A stretch of 64,000 bases of DNA from Mesostigma viride (taxonomy: Eukaryota; Streptophyta; Mesostigmatophyceae; Mesostigmatales; Mesostigmataceae), in NCBI GenBank assembly GCA_009746045.1, contig RPFO01000104.1:6458501-6522500 (forward strand), given 5' to 3'. How positions within the stretch are numbered: position 1 is the stretch's first letter; every line of letters begins with the position of its first letter. Shown one piece after another: positions 56,901 through 64,000 of this stretch. The notes beneath the pieces are model-generated. The model did not search any database and was not told the DNA's origin. It was given only the letters and a program-made list of their open reading frames with translations. The translations under genes were made by a program, and so were the position numbers.

Positions 56901-57064
56901 CCCAAAACATGCAAGGCCCGCTGCAAGTACTCGGATAATCGATCGATCCGCAAAACGCCTAATGTGAGATAGCTTACCACCAAGATGCATTGGAGGGTAG
57001 CCAAGAAGGCCAGAACGAAGGCCCATGAACACTGCACCCGGCGGCCGGCCATCCGCCCCGGCAT
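44986..57064 (-). CDS. Secreted RTX-repeat protein with root-cap-like C-terminal domain, 7 exons, 1,485 aa
   Basis: Exons 57064-56978, 56022-55953, 54653-51588, 50398-50285, 48666-47906, 47305-47138, 45177-44986. Phases 0,1,1,1,0,0 match at every junction and the total is 4,458 nt. Residues 1-29 look like a signal peptide (MPGRMAGRR, then a hydrophobic run). Residues 52-1070 carry dozens of GGDGNDDV-type motifs, the RTX calcium-binding nonapeptide (GGxGxDxUx), mostly one per 25-30 residues. Cys-rich exon 4 (CADNRRGQDWGCLTGFAC) follows. Exons 5-7 resemble the plant root-cap/LEA-like family: DPHFVSARGDRFDFVGR...YCVLSDERVHVN, WMDQISVMYGNDRVLV, then VHGILGQSF and DYATSGMFAADCRFAKF. Likely a calcium-stabilised extracellular matrix or wall protein (inference). 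Introns 0.6-2 kb hold R2 copies. Confidence 0.85.
46792..46835 (+). repeat. (ACTG)11 microsatellite in intron 6
   Basis: Eleven perfect ACTG units, within the 1.96-kb intron between exons 6 and 7 of the RTX/root-cap gene. Confidence 0.95.
48880..49015 (-). repeat. R2 repeat copy in intron 4
   Basis: AAATCGGGAGAATCCGGACC and GGTAGCTCGAGCCTGC shared with 33,930 and 50,960. Same strand order as the copy at 33.9 kb; it lies in the intron between exons 5 and 4. Confidence 0.8.
50935..51095 (-). repeat. R2 repeat copy in intron 3
   Basis: GGAAGAATCCGGACAATGGT, GTCGAGTCGTTCAGGATGAT and TTGAAGTTATGGCTGGC match R2. Its uninterrupted GTTATGGCTGGC is another empty-site relative of the hAT target. Confidence 0.8.
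51588..54653 (-). repeat. Coding tandem array of RTX-like repeats (exon 3)
   Basis: On the coding strand, GGCGGCGAYGGTAAYGAYGA-like words recur about every 75-90 bp. They encode units such as VAVSGGNGTDDVDTRIDT and VDVSGGDGNDDVDTRIST. The middle (53,900-52,450) is the most regular; both ends have shorter spacing (AVSGGAGDDSMDLYL three times, 52,240-52,060) and near the C-terminal end the classical 9-residue spacing appears (GGDGADRLQGGNGSDTLWGG). No frame break occurs in over 1,000 codons. Confidence 0.9.
54663..55065 (-). repeat. 58-bp tandem repeat, seven copies, ending 10 bp before the exon 3 acceptor
   Basis: Units at 54,663, 54,721, 54,779, 54,837, 54,895 (55 bp), 54,950 and 55,008; each contains GGCATGCACTGGTGACTATA and GTAACATCATCATGG. 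In transcript orientation the array is the 3' end of intron 2, and GCTTCCCCATGCGGTGCAG leads into exon 3. Confidence 0.9.
55066..55952. other. Remainder of intron 2, nothing recognised
   Basis: No coding frame that joins the gene in phase, and no match to R1-R3. A G8 run at about 55,423. Confidence 0.4.
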
Positions 57065-57460
57065 TGCGCTTTTATGTATTTCTTTCGGGAAGGTCGTCAA
57101 TGACAGACCCCACTGGAGGAATACGAAGACCGATGGAAGAAATGAAGACAAGCCAGGAAGCGTGGAACTCAGGTCGGAGTTGAGTTGAGTTGAGTTTTAT
57201 TCCCACGCCGTCAGGTCGAAGTGAGGACTCGCGATCGCCTGCGATCTTCCTTGATCGCCTAGTTGCTCAACGATGGGGCCACCCTCAGTCACTGCAGCAT
57301 GACTCGCACGCGCGCCGCGTGCTGAACGGCTGTGTGGTGCTGTTGTTGTCGTCGTCGTATAATGTCGTTACGTGTGTGGCGTACGGGCCACAGAATGCCC
57401 GTAGGTCTTTTATATGTACGGACCACAGGATGCCCGATGTTTTTAATATAGTTGGATATG
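57065..57460. promoter_or_regulatory. 5' flank of the RTX/root-cap gene
   Basis: Upstream of the ATG at 57,064 (minus strand). A (GTTGA)4 run occurs at 57,178-57,197. No TATA box is evident on the minus strand. Promoter role is positional inference. Confidence 0.3.
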
Positions 57461-57690
57461 CGCCGCACATGGGCAGCAGAGATTTGGAAACGGCGAATCC
57501 TCTGTTGTTGTTGTTGTTGCCCACGCCGCACATGGGCAGCAGAGATTTGGAAACGGCGAATCCTCTGTTGTTGTTGTTGTTGCCCACGCCGCACATGGGC
57601 AGCAGAGATTTGGAAACGGCGAATCCTCTGTTGTTGTTGTTGTTGCCCACGCCGCACATGGGCAGCAGAGATTTGGAAACGGCCGAGGGC
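57461..57690 (+). repeat. 63-bp tandem repeat, four copies, each containing (GTT)n
   Basis: Units start at 57,461, 57,524, 57,587 and 57,650: CGCCGCACATGGGCAGCAGA, then GATTTGGAAACGGC, then TCTGTTGTTGTTGTTGTTGC. The fourth is partial and leads into a separate (GTT)9 run at 57,711-57,739. Confidence 0.95.
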
Positions 57691-58299
57691 CAAGACACTG
57701 AACACAAGCTGTTGTTGTTGTTGTTGTTGTTGTTGTTGTGATAGAGCATTCTATTGTGGTTCGATTTGGACTGCGTTGGATCCATCATCGGACGCTCCAG
57801 ATTGTCGGCGGCTAACGTTTTAACTTTTTTCATTTTGCCTTCGTATATCATCGACTGTGCGAACCATGTTTTGTTGAATGTGTACACATTAGGGATGTTA
57901 GCAAAAACTACCAGTCCGGCCGGCAACCTGCCGGAGGAACGCGGACGCTAGCAAACACTAAAACGTACAGAGTGGACCAGTCCGGCCGGCGGCCTACCGG
58001 GACGCAAGTTTTATTTCAAGACCAGTAGTTCTTGTCCATTACGCCCAACAACATCACCTACACAACGTACGGTGTGCGCCCTATTTATTCCCGTTTTTTC
58101 GTCGCCCCTTGCGTTGGGGCAACTCCTCCCCATCCGACGGCTCCAAATCCTCCTGGCGCGCCGCAGCAAGCCGGTCCATGTAGCATGTGCGGTACTCCAG
58201 GCGATTCGACAGCATGCAGCATGCAGCATGTCGGGCCACTGGACAGGGCTCTGGGAGGACTGCGAGCCTCCTTGGCCTCCACTTCCACTGGACAAGGCT

Positions 58300-58433
58300 A
58301 TTCGGCTACATCTGTGCGGTTTTTCGGCTACATCTGTGCAGTTTTCGGCTACATCTGTGCGGTTTTTCGGCTACATCTGTGCGGTTTTCGGCTACATCTG
58401 TGCGGTTTTCGGCTACATCTGTGCGGTTCTCGG
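58300..58433 (+). repeat. 20-22-bp tandem repeat, six copies
   Basis: TTCGGCTACATCTGTGCGGT repeated six times with one or two extra T between units, 80 bp before the long GTT run. Confidence 0.9.
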
Positions 58434-58515
58434 GTGTACCTGTCCGTCCGTCCGTCAGATTCACCCATCTGACGGTCGTAAAATGTGGGAGAGTAAGCGA
58501 GCGGAATAGGGTTGC

Positions 58516-59073
<558 letters not shown>

Positions 59074-59084
59074 CACCGGGAAGG

Positions 59085-59690
59085 GGGGTGTGACATTTTG
59101 TGATATTTTGTGACATATCACGTGACATTTTGTGATGTGGATGTGACAAAATGTGACACTTTGTGATTTTTTGTGACAAAACTGTGATATTCTGTGACAT
59201 TTCGTGATAAATCATGTGATAAAACCAGCATATTCTGTGATTATCTTTGTGACAAAAACAAGGAATTTATCACAAAATATCAATGTCACGACTTGACAAA
59301 ACGCACTGACAAAATCCGTGACATTATCACTGATATATCACGAAAAAAGGGTGACAAATCCGTGACATTATCACAAAAAAAAGGGTGACAAATCCGTGAC
59401 ATTATCACGAAAAAAGGGTGACAAATCCGTGACATTATCACTGATATATCAGGAAAAAAAGGGTGACGAAATCCGTGACGTTATCACTGATATATCAGGA
59501 AAAAAAGGGTGACGAAATCCGTGACATTGTCACTGATATATCAGGAAAAAAAGGGTGACAAAGCCGTGACAATGTCACTGATAAATCTAGGGAGAAAACA
59601 GTGACATAAAACCACGGGCGATCATGACATATCACACAGATATATCGTGACATATCACACAGATATATCAGAACACATTCCAAAGCAAAA
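59085..59690 (+). repeat. GTGACA-rich degenerate satellite
   Basis: Dense GTGACA/GTGATA/TTTTGTGA words. From 59,330 on, units of 30-60 bp such as AGGGTGACAAATCCGTGACA and TTATCACTGATATATCAGGA recur. TGATATATCA is itself a palindrome. No coding sense. Confidence 0.85.
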
Positions 59691-60590
59691 CGGATGAAAA
59701 GCACACCTCGCGATTTCTTTATTACAAATATAAAGATAAATGTAACAGATCTTCATTCTTCATTCTTGATTCTTCATTCTTCAACAGTGATTATCGATCA
59801 GTGACAATTTGCAAACGCCGGCTTGGCGCTTGTCGTTGCGTGACAGAAATCTCAGAATGTTCCTGGAATGCAATAAAAAACGCACATGCGCAAGAAACAT
59901 GAACGGATGGTTGGTGTCAGCTGTCTCATCTGCCACCGCACCCTAGAAAACCAATTCATGAACAAGAAAGCGCTCGATATAGATCAAGAAAACAAAAACA
60001 AACCTGCGCAGCCGTGGCGCCTAGATGACGATGTTAAGTGGACGACGACGAGGAGGCCGGCACCTTGTCTCCCTGTGAGCAGAAAAAAAAAGGCAAGTTT
60101 GAACACTCAAGATTTGTCATAGCCTTTCACAGCCTCGATCAATAGAAATGTTGCACATCAAAATCAATGTGTTGCCTAGAACATCCTTGAATGGGTTTCA
60201 AGAACAGCAAGGCGGCCTCCCCCGCCCGCAAACTCATAATCCCAGTGTTTACAACCCCCTCATGAGGGGGTTGTAAAATTGCAATCAGTCATTTAAAAAA
60301 AAAAAAAAATCCCAGTTTCACACACTGCCCACTCATAAATAATCCCAGTTTCCCACAGCCCCCACTCAGCCCACTCTGACATAAACCACCCCAGTTTAGA
60401 CACCCCCTCTCATGAATAAGCCCAGTTTCCCACAGTCACCTGGGAGACCGCGCAACCTGGGGTCAGTCAGGTCAGTCACAGCCGGTGCGGCGCTAGATTA
60501 CAATACCGGTCCGATGTAGTGTAGTGGGGTGGGTGGGGTGGGGGTGGGGTGGGGGAAGGGGGGGGGGGTTCCCCTCTCCTTTGGTGGGTG
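59691..60590. other. Non-coding; perfect 30-bp palindrome at 60,248-60,277
   Basis: Contains (CTTCATT)n-like TTCTTCATTCTT at 59,750 and loosely repeated CCCAGTTT(C)CCACA words (60,300-60,450). 60,248-60,277 is a perfect palindrome with centre CCCCCTCATGAGGGGG. No gene recognised. Confidence 0.5.
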
Positions 60591-60921
60591 TCAAGGGGGA
60601 CATTGGTAGGGGTTGATGATTTAGTAGTTGTGGAACGCAGTTGTAAATGTGGGTAGCTCGTGCGTAGGTCACAGGTTCTTGTGAGGGGTGGGGATGCTTG
60701 GGTTGCCGTGGTGGCTTGCCTACGGTACGTAGGTGCCTGAATACAGTGGTGGGCAGGTGCACTTCGTGCACCCAGAGCAGGTGGCAGTTTACATTCCCCC
60801 ACCTGCAAGAAATAGCCAAGAGTGTATTAAAGGCCATATGCCCCTTCTCAGGGCTAAGTGCTACATATACTCCCAACGGAGTTATGTTCCTAATTAATTA
60901 ATTAATTAATTAATTAATTAA
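60591..60921 (+). repeat. R1 repeat 3' end, plus orientation, uninterrupted
   Basis: GTGCACCCAGAGCAGG..., CATATGCCCCTTCTCAGGGC, CTCCCAACGGAGTTATGTTC, then an (AATT)n tail at 60,892-60,921. The segment CACCTGCAAGAAATAGCCAAG is the reversed, unoccupied counterpart of the giant element's target. Confidence 0.8.
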
Positions 60922-63900
60922 TGGTACGTAGGCGGGCTTGGCGATGGTCTATGCAGCAGGGTCAGTTATGGTTGAGTGGACAAGGGGTTGGTTGCCCCGG
61001 AGGCCGGGGTGGGCGGGGTTGGTTATGGTTCACGTGGATGGTGGGGTGGAGTCATCGTATATTAGGGCAGCGGGGGGTGGGGTCACTGGGCGGGGTGCAA
61101 TGGTGTAGGGGAACCTCGTTGTGGGGCGGTAGGGTGGTTTAGTGGATGGTTTGCGATGTTGGTGTGGAATGTGGTGGAGGTAATACGGAAGGGTGGTAGT
61201 CACATAGGTTGGCTAGGGGGACTCAAAAAGTGGATGGTCGGGTGGGTCAGCGTATGGTTTGGGAAGGAGGGCAGTGTATGGTTTGGGGAGGAGGGCGGTG
61301 TTACGGTGTTGTGGGGGACCTCAGGGTGGGGGCGAGAGTGGTCCGTAGTCAGGGGGGGATGGATAGCGGCATGTGGATGTCCGTAATGTATCTTTGTGGG
61401 TGGGGTGGGTATGGAACAGGCAGGGGAGTGGGGCGAGTGGGGGTTAGCAGGGTGGAGGGTGCTGGCATTGTGGCGGGATGGTTGGAGGCACATGGACACA
61501 CATAATGGCAAGAGTAACTGCATGCATAGCAACATGGGACCAGCTGTTCCGAGAACATCTGCAACCCTCACCATGCAACAACCAACAGCAACCGGCAACT
61601 GCCAACAGTGACAACGTTCGCAAGATGTGACGCCAAGGCCATTGGAGATCCTGATGTAATTTCGGGGGGTTCCTAGTCCTGCCGTGTACTTAACTTAATT
61701 CAGGGCCGCACACTTCGTGTGGTGCAGTGGTGCAGCGAGGGCTCATGGCCGGTATGGTGGTAGCCGGTAGGTGAAGACCTTGCTGCGAATCGAGGGCGTG
61801 ATATTGCATGGGAAAATGATGCCGAGAGTCTCAGGGCGTCTCGCGTGGTGACAGCTGCAGCGTGTGGGCCGAGGAGCTCGAGATGCAGGTCTCGTCGGTA
61901 CATGTGGGCCACTGGTGAGGGCGCCAATGTGATGGAGGCCTTTCCATCGTGCCAGTTGGACATCACTCAACAGCCAAAGGGGCGGCTGCATTGGCGGTGG
62001 GGCTAGAATTCTGGTAACTGCACAGAATTGACCCAAGAAAGCTCGAATCGCGGGCATGGGCAGGCGAGGTAAAAGAGGGAAACATTGCGCCAGCGGTTGA
62101 GGAAAGAAGGCCTGTTTACAGTGCTGGGCCTCAGAAGGAGTCGAGGCGTCGGCTCAGTTGGCAGGGCGACGATAAGTCTGTCAAAGCTGCGCATGGGTGG
62201 CGCAATGAGAGCTCATTAGGAAGGTCTCGCGCAGGAGGTTTCGATAGGCTAAAATTTTTCTCAGTCCTCGAAGATTAGGCGGGTGAAAATCGTAAATCCG
62301 CCATAGCCGCCATTTAAAAAATTTTCCCGCTTTCCATGGGATATACTGCCTAGCCTTACAGTAGCCAAATGGATTTGCGTGCGCCTCAGTCCATGCACCT
62401 AGTCGTTCGCCATCGGTTTCGGCGCAATATTTGAATTTTGCGCAAGGATCCTGACGGGTTGATTCCAGACTTGCGCTTGTTGCGAAAGATTATTGATTTA
62501 TTTTGTCCATTCATTCCAGACTCCCAAGCTAGGGGCCGCCGTCGACTGTAGTCTGAACGGTACGGCTAACAGTTACGATGCCAGGCCAGCAGCAAGCGGT
62601 CAAAACCAAGCGATACTAGAGAGTCATGTCAGTCGTCTTTTTACTGGTTTCGTCACTCAGTTATTCCTCATGTATGTCAAACTACTTCTACTTGGGAAGA
62701 TATGTAGTAGCGGCGAATCGGAAGTGGAAGTGGGCAGGGGGGGGCGGGAAGTACGACTGATGCAATATACCGTACGTTAGTTATCGTCACAAAGCGAGTG
62801 ACTGACGATAGTAAAGGGCCTCTAATGACGACAGTGATGACGATAGTATTTGGCACTGATGAGTGATGACAGGAAGAGCGATGACCCCAAGTTACCAGAC
62901 TTTGCGACGTTGATGAGACTTAGCGAATTGCGAGCCCTCATTCCAGTGGTTGCGCGGGTGTTACCGTTGAAGTTGAAGAAAAAAAAACTTGACTTGAACA
63001 TCTATCCACGCTGCACAGGTGGGAAAGGTGGAAGGGAGCTGCGATCGGCTCGCAGCCAAGGCGGGATTATGTGCCTTTTGATTTCCAGCAATGTCGCTTC
63101 TGTATGAACGCACGTGGTGGTTGGAATAGGAGCATAGGCTTACTGATGACCGTCGTGATTTATGTAGCCATTAGGGCGTCGTCTTAAATGAATTCAGGAG
63201 CGAGCTCGGACAAGGCTACAAGCAGCCATCGGGGGAGAAACATAGGCATGGTCTGGAATAAAGCTTCAATCGATCTGTTCGCTCAGTGGTAGGCACAGCA
63301 CATTCGGACATCCAGAAGCTGCCCACTCTTTACCAGTTGAGGTGAGCAAGGAATTCCTCGCCTGAAATTCTAATAAGTTTGCATCGACTTTAACATGCAT
63401 GCCGTACGCACGTGGCATTCTCACGTATCGCCCTAGGGCCAAGGCTGCTATGGGCCGCTCGGTTTCATGCCAAGTTAGCCGTGCTTGCCATGAATGCTGC
63501 AGCAGTTTCACTATCTCATTCGTACAAGGTCAATAGACTATGCAAACGACATCCGATTTAGTTTTCATGAAGGGCATAACCTTGTTCAGATTGAGAGTTG
63601 CATGGCATGGGCTGCTCTTGCGCCACTTTCCTTGTCTTAACCTACTGATTCTCTGTTTATGCTTTCGGTCGTTATACATTCGTATGTGTGCATCTGTGCT
63701 GCCATTGTGGTGTCAATTTTGCGCGTGTACTTGTGATGCCTGATACCGTTGGACTTGCACGCGGCCCCATCGCATGTGGCAGCGACAAGCTCTTGGTCGC
63801 CTGTCCAGCGCGGCGAATTCTTGATGGTGAGCAACGGTGATCATTCTTTATGTAGTGCTCATTCCTCAAATTATCAACGTGCTGTGCGTGTCAGCCACCA

Positions 63901-64000
63901 TTGGCCTTGTTCTTCCAGCTTCCGTGCATGATTTTTTTGTAGCCCGCTGGTGATGCTCTGAGCTACAAATAGTTTGCATTATTTGTCCCAATTCCTTCGC
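60922..64000. other. No gene recognised
   Basis: 60,925-61,470 is very G-rich on the plus strand (GGTGGG, GGGGTG words). 61,690-62,250 has overlapping minus-strand frames of up to 104 codons without recognisable motifs. 62,250-64,000 is ordinary non-coding sequence in my reading. Nothing here can be assigned. Confidence 0.4.

Noticed and set aside
61743-62057. Minus-strand frame MPAIRAFLGQFCAVTRIL...
   Set aside because: Overlaps other frames of similar length; no recognisable motif or splice context.

Overview
The window is nuclear DNA of a eukaryote: coding frames are split by GT-AG introns, most of the sequence is transposable elements and satellites, and there is no bacterial-style operon. 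A secreted protein with a plant-type root-cap-like C-terminal domain (45.0-57.1 kb), bHLH/bZIP-type ACGT motifs upstream of a RING gene, and overlapping TGTAA/AATAAA poly(A) signals suggest a green-lineage organism with a large repeat-rich genome, probably an alga. I cannot name the species.

Layout. (1) 1-2.9 kb: the 5' part of an LTR-type retrotransposon on the minus strand, with an upstream ORF, a CCHC gag, and a frame that continues past the gag TGA to the window edge. (2) 4.26-5.80 kb: a three-exon plus-strand RING/TRAF-type zinc-finger gene. (3) 6,955-32,628: a 25.7-kb DNA transposon with 25-bp perfect terminal inverted repeats and a TTCC target duplication, sitting inside a LINE-like repeat. 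Uninterrupted copies of that target occur in this same window (39.9 kb and, reversed, 60.8 kb). (4) 32.6-44.3 kb: nested LINE ORF1-like copies, a deleted hAT element and two TTAA-flanked elements. (5) 44,986-57,064: a seven-exon minus-strand host gene, 1,485 aa, with a signal peptide, about 1,000 residues of RTX-like calcium-binding repeats and a root-cap-like domain. All splice phases agree. (6) 57.4-59.7 kb: a cluster of satellites that includes 186 uninterrupted GTT units. (7) 59.7-64 kb: mostly non-coding, with one more copy of the LINE-like tail.

The giant element is the main discovery. Two transcription units diverge from a repeat-rich centre. Leftward is a gene of at least 13 exons for a charged protein of about 2,600 aa or more. 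Rightward is a four-exon RNase H-fold transposase-like gene (about 1,019 aa), followed by a 151-aa single-exon gene. Many of its introns contain the same imperfect palindrome (GGGTCACT..CTGCAG..AGTGACCC type), and three adjacent introns are alike along most of their length, which resembles introner elements. Two further TTAA-flanked elements have landed inside its introns without touching exons. The centre holds a 4-kb 30-bp minisatellite, 153-bp and 59-bp tandem arrays and an AT-rich block.

Caveat: coding frames in the element, the RING gene and the LINE copies are repeatedly broken by single missing bases in short homopolymers. One of five otherwise identical 36-bp repeats has C5 where the others have C6. 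This looks like residual long-read error, although an 11-bp tandem duplication at 16.4 kb looks like a real mutation.
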